The notes under the pieces: model-generated | The model's input: only the letters and a program-made list of their open reading frames with translations | What the model was told of the DNA's origin: nothing | Databases searched by the model: none | Source: Malus domestica | Lineage: Eukaryota > Streptophyta > Magnoliopsida > Rosales > Rosaceae | NCBI RefSeq assembly: GCF_042453785.1 | Contig: NC_091675.1 | Coordinates: 2,430,501-2,494,500, forward strand | Direction: 5' to 3' | DNA: 64,000 bases | Program-made: the position numbers and the translations under genes | Part shown: positions 11,903 through 24,900 of the stretch, one piece after another | Layout of the letters: every line of letters starts with the position of its first letter | Numbering within the stretch: the stretch's first letter is position 1

Positions 11903-13270
11903 CCAGTTGCCCTGTGTTTGCAGGAAGGAGTACCTCAGAATACATTCTTATTCTCTTTATCAAGATAGTGAATTTATTTTCACCACCCTTTTGGCTCATT
12001 TTCGAGCACTTTGAACATGCTTCGGATGGATTAACTTATCCATCGGTCTGTGAATCTTGTATGAAATTTAATCTTACTCTAAACAGGAGTGGCGAAGAAA
12101 AGAAAGAAAGGTGGAGCTAAAGTTTCCATTTTGTATGATTCATCAAATTATTTTGTTCTTATATGTTGTGGGAGGTTCAGCTGCCATGCATGAGGTTTCA
12201 GCACCTGTGAGGAACCAAACATCCGAAGGAAGGAGAGCATTTATCTGGAAATACAGCACCTCTCGAGTCGGATGCAGGTCTGATCGCCTTAGATGGTTAA
12301 CGGATGTTCGCCGCAGATGGTTCTTTGCGATAATGCTGAAAGTTACCTGTTGCCTGTAGGCTTTGCTTGCTTCCTTTGAAGCGCATCTCTGTAAAATGAC
12401 GTCTCTGGAGTTTTTCTTTTCCATTTTATAAGACGCATTCTTGTTCTGGGTAAATCGTTTTTCGTTAGTAATTCAAATCAAACAATGCTCGTGATTTTGT
12501 AGATCGGATTTTACTTCTTCTTGTGCTAATGCCTGAATGGACCAATTTCACTTCAATTCAGCCCAACCTAACTTCATCTTCGAGTAAAGTTTCTAGTAAA
12601 AGATATGTAAATCAAGTTCTTTTACTAACTCAAGTGATAAAGCGCGTTTACTTCAGCTTATAATTCAATATTAAGTCTTTTTAACCCTTTTTGTTTGAGC
12701 ATTGAAAAAAATTCTAATCTAGTTATGGAATTGTTGTCGATATGTCATTGATAAAAAGACATCAACATGTTTACTTATGAAGAATGAACAGTTTGATACA
12801 TAATGGATAAGTTATGAAATAAAAATTGTTTGATAATCATTTCGCTTATTGAGTCAAAATTTTTATTAAACATGCACAAAAGTTAGAAGACTAATCAAGT
12901 TCAAATCTCATCCCTACTCAATAAAAATAAATAAAAGATAATACTATCCACACACTTATTTTCATCTTTGGAACACCCTTGTTAATTCATCGCCATTGAT
13001 TTTTTTTTCAATTCATTTAATTTAATGACCGAAATTAATAAGAGTGTAACAAGTAAAAATATGTTCATGGATAGCACTATCCAAAATAAAACTAATAATA
13101 GCAACCAAAAGAAAAAAGAAAGTGGCAGATAATTAAATGGAAGCGTCTGACCATCATTGGAACCCAAAACGCAAACATGGCGGTGGTGGGGGGTCAGCAG
13201 GTGAGGGAGCGGCACACGATCCCTTCGGCTTAAGTCAGTCGTTGACGAATCAAAACATACACAAAAGACG
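11903..13270. other. TPP 3' region and spacer
   Basis: Begins with the TPP 3' UTR (several open stretches to about 12,450 are probably untranslated exon) and passes into AT-rich spacer. No independent gene seen. The last 150 bases are the leader of the next gene, whose ATG is at 13271. Confidence 0.5.
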
Positions 13271-14901
13271 ATGAGGACCGGCGGCGCCACCGTCTCCCTC
13301 CTCCTCCTCCTCTACCTTCAGTTTCCACTTCAATTCATTCTCGCTTTCAATTCTTCCTTTCTCAACGACGACACCCAGATCCTGCAGGTACTCTGTCTCT
13401 CTCTCCCCTCGATCTCGTCTCTCTCTCTCTCTGTGACTATTAATTTCTACTTTTCTTTTCCATTTTTGTGAAATTTGAAGGACGTGTTGAAGCAAATCTC
13501 GGCCAAGCACAAGTGGGTTTTGCAGGACGTCAGGGTCTCGAGGCTGGATGTGGACAGGGTCCGATTCGGGAGCGCCCAGCGGTACGAGTTTCGGGTTGGA
13601 TTCGGGAAGATCCACGTTGGCGTCTTGTTCTCGGACGACGTTGCCTCCTGGAAGAAGTTCAGGAAACCCAGAACCCATTTGGGCTCTCTCGTTCAGGACC
13701 TCAGCTCCATGGCGGTTGTCGACACCTTCGAAGTGGAGGGTCCGTTTGAGTTGCGGGTCGGCGGCGCTCACGAGCTCTCGCTTTCATTGCAGGTATGCTA
13801 AAATTACAGAATTCAACGCTTAATTGAACTTGAATTTCAGAATTCTGTTAATTGTCTTGATTGGTTCTCATCAGTTTACAAACGATTCCATAAAAAATAG
13901 AACTTTTTTCAGTAAATTGTCACCAAACCGGCACTAAACGAACACGGAAAAACTTGTCTATTCAGGCTGTTTATTGAACCATGTATTGAGAATTCGTAGA
14001 AAGTTCTATATGTGCATATTTCCCAAGTGTTTCAGAAGTGTTTTTGATTAGTGCTCACTTGTTGCTCGTTTGGAGTTTTCGGACAATTTCATACACAAAT
14101 AGCTCGAGCAATTTAGGCAGTGTTGAACACATTATTTGCGTTTATATATTGTAGATGAACGCTACATATAGTGGGTTGAAAAGGATTCTTGTTGGTGAAG
14201 GCATAACTGTGGAGGTAAGCAGAGCGATCGAAGTCTCTGTGTTTCATGCGTCTGATCTTGGTTTATCAGCAAATGGCAGTGGTGCTGTTAAGAAGGAGAG
14301 AAGTGAGTTTTGGCCCATTGGGCATTCATACTGTGCACCATTAGTTCCAATTCGTGTTTTAGGGCCAGCAACGTTGGTTGCATACAAGACTCGAAATCAT
14401 GATGCCCACATTGAAACTAATTTTATATCCAAGGAGATAGTTGAATTGTTGCCAGAGAAGTGCTACAGAAGTCAAGCATACAAGAAGCGGCCTTGCCCCA
14501 TTGGTTCTTTAAGTTTGAGGATCTCTATGCTGGAAAGGATTTGGAAAGGCTTTCTTGGGGATAGAATTCGCCAGAACCATTCGTCGGGATTTGTTGAAGG
14601 AAAAATCAAAGCCTCAACTATTGTCCGCTTCAAGGTTGAGCTGGAAAGGGTTTTTCGGAGGATTGGTGAGCTCCATGAAAAGGAAAGGTGGAGAACTAGG
14701 CCAGCTGTTGAACGGGTTTGGTTTGAAGTTTTGGCGAGAGTTGAGTTAGAGAGGGTTAAGCCTCTCTTTGTTAAAAAGATTAGGCCCTTCGTTGTAGCCG
14801 ATTCAGTTGCGTGGAGTAGTTTGACGTCAAATATTTCCTTTACCAAGTTCGGATCTGTCCTTGTCCCTCCAGAGGCTTTGACACTGGATGTGAAGTGGTA
14901 G
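13271..14901 (+). CDS. TIN1: TUNICAMYCIN INDUCED 1-like secretory protein
   Basis: Three exons: 13271-13387, 13481-13792 and 14155-14901, giving 391 aa with GT-AG introns in phase 0. The N-terminus is a clear signal peptide: MRTGG, a Leu-rich core and a polar break near residue 26. The rest has no membrane segment or catalytic motif I recognise. It contains the blocks SSFLNDDTQILQ, SAKHKWVLQDVRVSRLD and RYEFRVGF, which match my memory of the plant-specific ER-stress protein TIN1 (Arabidopsis At5g64510), linked to the ER stress response and pollen surface. I see no convincing ERSE element in the 200 bases upstream. The family name rests on recall; the gene structure is solid. Confidence 0.7.
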
Positions 14902-16376
14902 AGTAAACTTGTTGTAAAGCATTCTTGTTTGAGAATGTTTTGCAGATTAAGGCGACAACGCGTTGTTTGTGCCCTTTCGCTTCTTCTATAAGATGGATGA
15001 AACAGTACATGTCAATTGTTAGGTAACACGCTCGATTGCTCCTGTAAATAAATTGTTAATTAAGAACAAACGTTATACAGATTGATGACTTGATACTAGT
15101 ATGATCTTATTTTGCTTTCAACTATATAATCTGATAGAGTCAGGATTTTTGGTGGATTGTTGCCTCTCCGATCGCTTGAGTCTCATTTTCATTGCATAAT
15201 CTTTTTCCTTGATGAGTTTTCGGTTTCGGTTTCAGTTTCAGTTTTGGTGGAGACTGACTCTATGTATGTTTGGATGAGAATGGCTGGTCTATAATAATAT
15301 GTAACTATAATAGATAATGATTCCCGCACTCTTGTTTCTGGAGTGCGGAAATCATTTCCCTTATCATTTGCCCTTCATTTTTAAGTTTGATATCATGTGT
15401 TATAAAATGCATTGTTTCATAAGATGGGGTCTCTTAATAATGTAGATGATTATTGCTTTTCATTACAATATATACTAATCATCCCCTTAATCCTAGCAAA
15501 CCCTAATTAGACTTTAACCATTTCAACCTTTCCATTGTAATCACCTTCCTTAATCACTTCCACCTTTTTGTACTTGTACCAAGGTGCACTTCATTTTTAA
15601 CTGAACTATTTCTTCAACTTGTGTGACTGACCTTTTATAATTAGAAAGAAAAATACACTTGTGAGGACTGTAGAATGAGATTTTTGGAGTGCTAATAATA
15701 ATTCCCTTTAGTTATATACAAACGTTTTCATTCTAAAAGCACTTCAAAACAAGTATTTCAGTAGTTTCGTCTTTCAAATTGAACTCGAGTAAATTTGTAA
15801 GCATAGACAACCTCAATGTGCCTGAATTGATCTGTTCTCTGAACATTTTCATGTTCTTCACCGGCTTCTTTGTCATGGATCTCATGCAACTCCTCGTTAT
15901 TCTCAGGAAATCGAAGTTTTCAGTTTCTGTGGCAACCACACGAACCTAAACAATCAAGAACAAAATTAATCAACCTCTAATTAAGCATTTACGAACAAAA
16001 AGTACCTGCTTCCTAACTCAAACGCTGTCATTTTCTTTAAATATCACCGTTTGACATAAATTTGAGATTAATTACCAGTAGGATACAAAAGAGGGGCCTG
16101 ATCCAAACCACAAAAGTAACACCAAAATAAGGCCCAATATGGCGAACTTTTTACGCGGCTAAGCCCAATATAGCTTACTTCTTACGAGGTCGTTGCGACC
16201 CGCTCGAATCCAACTGCTCCCTCTACTGTCTTCTTCCCCCACTTGGCTTCGCATCGATTCGTTTAAACCTGAAACCGACCACCGACACCGACTTTCCGAA
16301 ACCTTAGTCCTTACGTCTCGTATATCCCCGAAACGAACATCCGAACAATCTTCTCGCTGCCGGAAGCACGGCAAAC
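14902..16376. other. Spacer and serpin leader
   Basis: Mostly AT-rich. Around 16,115-16,190 there are two imperfect copies of ggcccaatat-type text (site II-like GGCCCA) just upstream of the serpin, possible promoter elements. A minus-strand open stretch at 15733-15939 is preceded on its own strand by an acceptor-like tgtttag, but no partner exon is visible. Confidence 0.4.
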
Positions 16377-18708
16377 ATGGATCTGCGAGAAAGCATCATC
16401 AACCAAACCGACGTCGCACTGGGGCTGACGAAGAAGCTGCTTCAGACCGAAGGCAAGCAATCCAACCTTGTGTACTCGCCGCTGTCCATCCACGTGGTGC
16501 TGAGCCTGATCGCGGCCGGGTCAAAGGGTCCGACCCAGGACCAGCTCCTCTCGTTCCTCAAGTCAAAGTCCGCCGACCACCTCAACTCCTTCGCCGCCGA
16601 GCTCGTATCCGTGATCTTCTCCGATGGGTCCCCCAGCGGCGGCCCCCAGCTGGCGTTTGCGAATGGGGTTTGGGTGGACAAGCCTCTCCCTCTCAAGCCT
16701 TCTTTCAAACAGGTGGTGGACACTTCTTACAAGGCCGCTCTGGCCCAAGTCGATTTCCAGACCAATGTAAGCTCCCAAACCCTCTGTCCTGTCGTTTCGA
16801 TTGTTTTTTCGATGCTGCTCATGATCAAAGTCTTCAATTTTTTCGATTCGATTAGAGATGTTTGTTCCTTTTAAGCTGCGAGTGTTGAACCTTAATTGTA
16901 TGCCTGCTGATGCTCTTTTATTCTTGCTCCAGTTTGTTGCATTTCAACTAATTATTTCCTTTCAGTAATCATTACTGTTTGTGCTTGTGATTGTGCATAC
17001 CTTAGCCGTTACGGGATCGTATCGAAGTTGTGTTGTTCATTGCTGTTTGTGGTGGTAATTGGTTAAGAGAAAAGAGTCAAAAGGCCCTTGAGATCACACA
17101 GCTTCTGGTCCATCATGTTCTTATTTTGTTTTTGGATCATCTTGGATTTATGATTGAGAATTGAGTTTTTTCCGCATTTTCCCTTCAACTTGTACTCCAC
17201 TGCCGATTTCTCTTTGAACATTTTGACTAAATTCCGTGTACGGCCTCACATTTCATGTACCTTAACGAATAACTAATCACGATTGATGACCGGAATGTGA
17301 CTATTTTGGATTGAAAATTTGGATGGAATGGGGGCAATCACAATGGTAGGGGGAAAATTGGCTATTTTATTAGTTCTAGAGAGAAATTGGCCAAAATAAA
17401 AGGAAAACTAATGAAAAGGGCTTGAAAACTTTGAGTTTTAATGATTTGGACAAAATAAAGGGTAAAGTGAATAATTCCAGGATTGACATTTTAGTGTAAA
17501 AAATGTGGTTTTTCGTTAAAGTGAACAGTACTGGGTGCTTTTCGTTAAAGTTCCCCAAAATAAAAGCTTAGGGGAAAATCGTCTGTTGGGTACAGGTTCG
17601 GGGGGAAATTGGCTGAATACTTATGCGATTAATTATTGAGGTAAATTATTAAAATTCTGAATAGGGTAAAGTTTTTACGTTTCTCTAGTTGGCAGGATTG
17701 GCAAGGAACATAATCCTGCTGGTTTAATTCCAGTTTTTGTGTGTGTGTGTGTGTGTGTGAAGCATGATAGAATAAGAATGGTACATTTCCTAGAGTTGCT
17801 TTGCCTTTGTTCTGCCTTTTCATGTAGTTGTTATAGCTAATGTTCGTCACTAGGTTTCTAGTATTGAAGTAATGTGTAGGGCTGATATCATTGTTTTTTC
17901 TAACTCGTTGTAACGGTTGTTGGTGCTCAAGGCTGCTGAAGTGGCGTTGGGAGTGAATTCATGGGCTGAAAAGAAGACGAGCGGACTTATCAAGGAGGTA
18001 CTTCCTCCCGGGTCAGTTGACAGCTCAACCAGGCTCATATTTGCTAATGCATTATACTTCAAAGGAGCTTGGAATGAAAAGTTTGATGCATCGACTACAA
18101 AAGAGCATGACTTCCACCTACTCGATGGGAGCACAGTTAAGGCACCCTTCATGACCAGCAAGAAGAAGCAGTATGTAAGTGCCTATGACGGTTTCTCAGT
18201 CTTGGGGCTTCCTTACAAACAAGGCGAAGACAAGCGGCGCTTTTCCATGCACATCTTCCTTCCGGAGGTGAAAGATGGGCTGCCAGCTTTGGTTGACAAA
18301 CTTGGTTCTGAGTCTGGCTTTTTGGATCGCCATCTTCCCAAAAGCCAAGTTGCAGTGGGCGACTTCAGAATCCCAAAGTTTAAGATCTCATTCGGGTTTG
18401 AAGCTTCCAATGTCCTTAAGGGTCTGGGACTGGTGCTGCCTTTCGGTGGTGAAGGAGGTTTGACAGAGATGGTGGACTCGCCTGAGGGAAAGAACCTATA
18501 CGTTTCCAGCATATTCCACAAGTCGTTCATCGAAGTGAATGAAGAAGGCACAGAAGCTGCAGCTTCTTCTGCCGGCGTTATAAAACTAAGGGGTATTTCC
18601 ATGACAGTTGACTTTGTGGCTGATCGTCCATTCCTCTTCCTGATCAGGGAAGAAATGACCGGAACAGTTCTGTTCATCGGGCACGTGCTCAACCCTCTTG
18701 CCGGCTGA
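16377..18708 (+). CDS. SERPIN1: Serpin-ZX (AtSerpin1-type protease inhibitor)
   Basis: Two exons, 16377-16766 and 17932-18708, giving 388 aa, the usual serpin length; the single intron falls after residue 130 (VDFQTN), followed by [11 protein letters not shown]. Typical serpin blocks are present: [15 protein letters not shown] near the N-terminus, [11 protein letters not shown], and the hinge [13 protein letters not shown] (334-346). The reactive-centre loop reads IKLR350|G351, so P1 is Arg. Arabidopsis Serpin1 has the same IKLR|G and inhibits metacaspase 9 and RD21-type cysteine proteases, so the same targets are likely. No signal peptide, in line with a nucleocytoplasmic clade. The 1.16-kb intron hosts a MITE-like repeat (17370-17570) and a (GT)n tract. 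Confidence 0.93.
17370..17570. repeat. MITE-like repeat in serpin intron
   Basis: Contains gacattttagtgtaaaa, tgtggtttttcgttaaag and tgaacagtactggg, which recur at 63755-63835 and, inverted and less complete, near 26370-26460. Short, AT-rich and non-coding, so a MITE family is the likely identity. Ends could not be set precisely. Confidence 0.45.
17738..17760. repeat. (GT)n microsatellite
   Basis: About ten uninterrupted GT units in the serpin intron. Confidence 0.9.
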
Positions 18709-21700
18709 GTGTTATATGATTATATCCCCTGTAAAAGACAACGTGTGTACGTAGAATAATACGAGACTTTAGTATTTCATATGTATGAGCATCGTATAAA
18801 TGTGCTGTATTTTATTATTACCTAATCACCTGTACCTGCAGCAGTTGTCTTGTTTCGCCCATGCGGCGATTGTTGTTATTTCTGCCACGGCTTTTATCTA
18901 TTCGTAGAAAGGTAGTGTTATTTACTTTCTTCACATTCACGCATAATTTTTTTAATTTTTAATCGTAAGATCAAATAAATTAGAAGAAGATAAAAGCATA
19001 GAATTACATGTGGTGTGTAGAGGTACAAAGTGTTTGTGGATACTGTAGAATACAATAACAATTAAGTTTTATTTTACAAAATAGGATTTGCTGTATGAAT
19101 CTTAAAAAGCAATTGCGCTCAGTTTTGTTCCAAATCTTCCGTTAGCTTCAAGTATTTCATATCTTTCTTTAAAATCTCTTTCTATATTTTCGTAATTCTT
19201 TCTCTATTCGTTTTCTCTCGAAACTCCATCTTATATATAATTGCATCTTTTAACTGAGATCGCCGAAAATCATGATCCCTATATAGCGTTCAAGTGTCCA
19301 AACCACTCTCTACTAATCTTGATTTTGAATACTTTTTTTATGCTACTCATTTGTTTGACTAAAAGAGGTTTAATTCACTTGAATTTTGGTTTAGTGTTAA
19401 CTACTAGTCCTAAGTTGACAATTACAGTACCTTAGTTTCAGACAACTTCATTTGTGGGCACATGCCTCTAGTCTAAGATTCGTTTAGAATTTTCACAATT
19501 TTTATATCAAATCGTTTCAGAATTTTTATTCGTACCTTAAAAGTAGTAATTAACTACACATTTTCTTTTTCTCTTTTTTTAGATTTGCATAAAAGACCTT
19601 TGAAATTGTCGATAACAACTTCCAAACTCTTTAACATAGCATCGGACGAGTATCCCTAACTGTAGCATGATATGTATATATGCCTTCGACGCTCCTTGCT
19701 CGATACAATTTAGTGTATGAACAATAGACTACGTGTTTTTGCGATCACACGCAAAAATCAAGACCATTTGTATAATACTTAAGCCTATCTGCGGTCCCAT
19801 CACAGAAAGAAGACCTCATACAGTGGATTGTGGACAAGAAATTCTCTACTGACTTTAAATGGAGCCCATATGGCAATAAAAAGGATTATCCACAATAACG
19901 ATGTTGCAATCGTAGTCCAACTTTATCATTCACGTAGAAATTTAAAGTTCTTTTTGATATGTTGTTGATTTGAAATGCTGAAAATCATTTTCAATCAATA
20001 GTTATTGTGCGAGTCATTTTCGCATGATTTGAAATTATTTATTATAATTCTCAGCTGTGATTACCCACGTAAGATACTTCACTACATGAAAACATGGTTA
20101 TGTTAAAGAGACACGCTATATATAGATTATTTCAAAGCAGAACTCTCGTGAACTCTTTGTTATCTTATATTTTTTATATAACTCCCGTATCAATATTAAA
20201 AAAACATCGCACCAAAAATATAAAATGACAGAAGTTCATAGAAAATTTTATTTTTAAAAGTGTCTCTTCAACATTTATCTACATTAAAAAAAAAAAAAAG
20301 TAACTGGAGCACCTGCTGACCTCGTTCGAACGACGGCGTGGGTTTCACGTGGCTGGCGCGAAATTTTAAACCGTTATATATTGTTAGTTATCTCTCTCTT
20401 GTCACGACTCTCATCCCTTGCGATGCCGCAATGTCACATGCACCCATCGTTTGGTTTCTATATTACAATAGTGCCCCCGTGGAAACACAATCTAATGCAA
20501 TCTAAGATGGTTGCTAAAAAGTGATTTGAAGTGGGAAAAGATTAAAAGGCCGGGTTTGGGTTGCTACCGAAACTGTTTTACCTAACAAACATGTCTAGGA
20601 AAATAATTTTAGGTTGGTACTTTGAAAAGGAATTGGATTCCATCCGAATCTATTTTGTAGAGGTACTAGGAATTATCACATCTTAGCCATTTATCATGTA
20701 TCGTGCGGTAAAAAATTATTTGATTTTTTATTATTTAAAATTAAACATAAATAGTATCTGACGAAAATTGACTACACCATATACCATGAATAGCTAGGAT
20801 GTGGGGATCCCTAAGATCCCCACAAAGTGAATCCTGAGAGGATCATCTTCCCTTTGAAAAGTAACATATTAAAAACATGATAACTTTTGTTTATTATCAC
20901 ATTTTCTGGTTAAATCTGCACTTAATTTCTTAATTTTCAAATTTGAAGGATGAGTCATCCTAAACAATGTAAATATTTTTGGATTTTTGTTCTTGACTCA
21001 TATTAATACTTTAATTTATTTATACTATAGGAATGGAAGAGTCTGAACTCATAAGGTAATGAGTACATTCCATCCTTTAAAATTTTTCAAATTAATATTT
21101 GAAACACAAATTTGTTAGTTTGAATATTTACAAAAAAAACTTATTTTCGTTAAAGAATGAGATATTTACACTGTATATACAAGCGATACTAAAATATGAT
21201 ATTTTAACAGAATCTTGATGATATATGATCTTAAAATTTAATTATTTAAGCAACTTTTTGCATATGTTAATTTGAGAAAGTTGTCTATAGTATGAAAATA
21301 TAAAGATTATTATGGCTGTCCACATCTTTCACAAAACATCCATCCCACACCACATAACGAGAAAGAGAAATCCATCGAAAAAGGCAGGAAAACGAGAGGG
21401 AATTCCAGCTTTTGATCCATTGAATTATATCCTTTCTCTCCCCACCACCAAGGTCCCAGCTGAAAAGAAAAGAATGGCACAATCGTTATTATCGCAAAGG
21501 CAATGTCTAATTGTAGCAAGTTCATGGTTTACTACGTTGCAAGTAAGTGGAAGTTCCTCGAAGAGTGCAAGAGACCCATAAACAATATAATGCTTATGCT
21601 CCTCAGAACACGACAATCAAAACGTAGTCTATCTCTTCGCTTTGATTCAAAAGACAGGAACTTTCTCTTTCTTTGCATCCATTTAATTCAATATTTTTCG

Positions 21701-21919
21701 TTTCGTACTTTCCTTTCATTTGCTCGGAAGAAACCAATCTCAAAGACTTATTTTTTGTTGAGAATTTAGTTCAGTCCCATTTTTTTATATATATTTATGG
21801 TGTCGGTGGTTTGTCAGAAGTGTTAGTGCTTCAACCGAGAAGAAGAAGAAGCTTTCAGTCTTCAGAAATTCAGAGAAGAGAAACGGAAGGGGAAGAGTGA
21901 AGGAAAAGCAAATCAAAAG
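18709..21919. other. 3.2-kb gene-poor spacer
   Basis: Serpin 3' UTR, then AT-rich sequence with no recognisable gene. An inverted pair tgtggggatc / gatccccaca at about 20,799-20,823, next to ctgagaggatc, resembles the end of a MITE. At 20,350 the text ggcgcgaaat matches an E2F-type site, but it is 1.5 kb from any start. The NAT3 5' leader occupies the last hundred bases or so. Confidence 0.5.
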
Positions 21920-24900
21920 ATGGGAGAAACTGCTCCGCCTCCTCCTCCACAGGTGGTTGCTCCGCCGTCTCAGATGCCTCTTGGGGCGGCGAGGGGTCCT
22001 ACTTGGACTCCAGCTGAGCAGCTCCACCAGCTTCAGTATTGCATCCACTCCAACCCCTCTTGGCGTTAGTCTCTCTCTCTATATCTCTCTTCTTTCTGGG
22101 TTTCTATATTTTTTGAAATCCTGCAGGAAAAAGTTTATTAAAGTTGTGTCTTTCTTATGGGGTTGGTTTAAAAGTGCAAGCTTTTTATTTAGTTTACTAG
22201 TTTGCATGTCTTAATTTTTTTCCTATTTCTGCAGATCGCTTTTACTAATTTTGATTCGGTTATCTAATATTGTGTTCGAATCTTTAAGTAGTGTATTAGT
22301 TCTAATCAAATAATAAGCATATGTTTCACAAGAACCCTAACCAGTTCAGCTTATCCTGCAAGTTACAAGTAATTGATAAAAAGGTCGGACCCAGTGCACA
22401 AGGCCCCCGCTTTACGCAGGGTCTGGGAGAGGTGAATGTCGGCTAGCCTTACCCCCATTTATGGAGAGGCTGCTCCTAAGTCTCGAACCCGAGACCTACC
22501 GCTCATGGGCGAAGGCACTTGCCATCGCACCAAGTGCGACCTCTTTACAGCGGAATTTTAGATGTGAATTTCCCTTGTAAATCTTGATCTAATGCAACAA
22601 AATTGCTTCTAACAATCGAATTTTACAGCGGAAGCATTCGCACTCGCTTTTCAGCACTATATTGTGATGCTTGGATCCATAGTTATAATTGCCAGTAGTC
22701 TCGTGCCTCAGATGGGTGGGGATCATGTAAGTTATGTCCTCTATACCATAAAGTTTATAACATACCGGTTAAGATTAGGGATCACACACGTAGCTTTGAA
22801 TCCGTGATGTTAATGTTTGGATTTTGTTCTCCCTTTGATTAGGGTGATAAAGCCCGCGTGATTCAGACGATGCTGTTTATGTCAGCAATAAACACTTTGA
22901 TTCAAACATTCCTTGGAACAAGGCTTCCAACGGTGATGACTGCGTCATTTGCTTTTACTCTGCCGGTGTTGTCAATCATCAATGATTACTCTGATCGGAA
23001 TTTTAGAAGTGAACATGAGGTATGTATTGAAACACGTTATTCAAAGAGTATAAATCACATGAATTACTTCTTAAATTGCTATAAGAAATTTCAGTTATAA
23101 ACTTTGGAGCTGAAAATACATGGATGATGAATGTGTGTGATTGCAGAGGTTTGAGGTCACAATGAGAACGATTCAGGGATCTCTTATTGTATCTTCCTTC
23201 CTCAACATCTTCATTGGGTTTAGTAAGGCATGGGGGAACTTCACAAGGTACTAAATTATTATCTCAAGAGTGATACTTGAGGCCTCAACCCGAAGTTCTA
23301 TGTGTTCTTTCTTTATCATTTTCTAACTGTCATGGCTTTTTTTTTCTCCTCTATGGCTCTATCAGATTTTTTAGTCCAATCGTCATTGTGCCAGTGGTTT
23401 GTGTAGTCGGTCTTGGTCTTTTCGCACGTGGCTTTCCACTTGTAACGTCTCTAACAAAACAATCCATTTCTCTCATGTCAATCTTAAGAATATTATCAAA
23501 ACACTTATCTCACTCTCTTTTGTTGTACACAGCTTGCTAACTGTGTGGAGATTGGTCTGCCTATGCTGATCCTGCTCGTCATTACTCAACAGGTAAATTT
23601 TATCCGATCTGCCACTTTTTGTTCTTTGAATAAATGTTCTAAGTTTAACATGACAATATTGTTTGGGCAGTATTTGAGGCGCGCTCTTCCTAGAGCCCAT
23701 CACATACTTGAGAGGTTTGCTTTGCTTCTATGCATTGCGCTTGTATGGTCATTTGCTGCTGTCCTCACTGAGGCTGGTGCTTATAACAATGCTAAACAGC
23801 AGACTAAACAAAGTTGCCGTACAGATCGCTCTTTCCTTATATCATCTGCTCCTTGGTATGTAGTATGTCCAAATATTGAGGCTCTCTTCTTGCGTAATAA
23901 AGTTAATAAATTCCCTTCAGAAAAACTATCCTTTTCATGACACATTGTTGTTGTTGTTTCAAATTAAGGATTAAATTCCCATACCCGTTTCAGTGGGGTG
24001 CACCCATTTTCCGAGCAAGCCATGTATTTGGGATGATGGGAGCAGCCATTGTTACATCTGCGGAGGTCTAGTATCCATTCTATACAATTTCTTATGCTCT
24101 TTTGACTATTTCATAACTGATAATAGTATCTCAGATCTTTAATTTGGTTCAGTGTGTAGTTTTTGATTCATTGAATAATATCTTTTCTTGCAGTCAACTG
24201 GAACATATTTTGCAGCAGCGCGGCTTTCAGGTGCTACACCCCCTCCAGCAAGTGTAGTGAGCCAGAGTATTGGCCTGCAGGTGTGATTGCAAATTGTCAT
24301 GCCGCACCTTTGTCCCTCTCTCCCCCTTGTCCTTCCCATATCTCAGTGAATGATTTAAAATAATTCAATAATATGTGGTTGCATATGTTCAAATGCAGGG
24401 TGTTGGCATGCTGCTTGAAGGAATTTTTGGCGCTGCTGTTGGTACCACTGCATCCGTGTAAGAAAGCCTTTTTGCTTGACATATATGTTGACATTCCCTT
24501 TCAATAATTTTTCCAACATCTTGCTAGCTACCAAAAATGTTGGATATCAACGGAAGAAAGTTTGCTAACAAAGAATAGGAATTCACTCATTTTTTGGAAC
24601 GTGTTGCAGTGAAAATGTTGGCCTGCTTGGATTGACACACATAGGGAGCAGGAGAGTGGTGCAGATTTCAACTGGTTTCATGTTCTTCTTCGCTATATTT
24701 GGTCCGTTCTTTCCTTCTGTTTGACATGTCACACCGTGGGGTTACCGCATTGTGTTTTGACAGTGTTAATTTTACGTCTTTCAGGGAAGTTTGGCGCTTT
24801 CTTTGCATCGATTCCTTTGCCGATATTTGCTGCCATGTACTGTGTTTTATTTGGAATTGTCGGTGAGTGATTCTATTACCGTTTCTAATCTTCTTAGGAT

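Noticed and set aside
15733-15939. Minus-strand 68-codon frame with an acceptor-like site ahead of it
   Set aside because: Could be a last exon, but no upstream exon, no recognisable family and no promoter are visible, so it is not listed as a gene.
16193-16855. 220-codon frame overlapping serpin exon 1
   Set aside because: Out-of-frame shadow of a well-supported GC-rich serpin exon.
20340-20365. E2F-like site ggcgcgaaat as a promoter element
   Set aside because: More than 1.5 kb from any start codon, with no second element.
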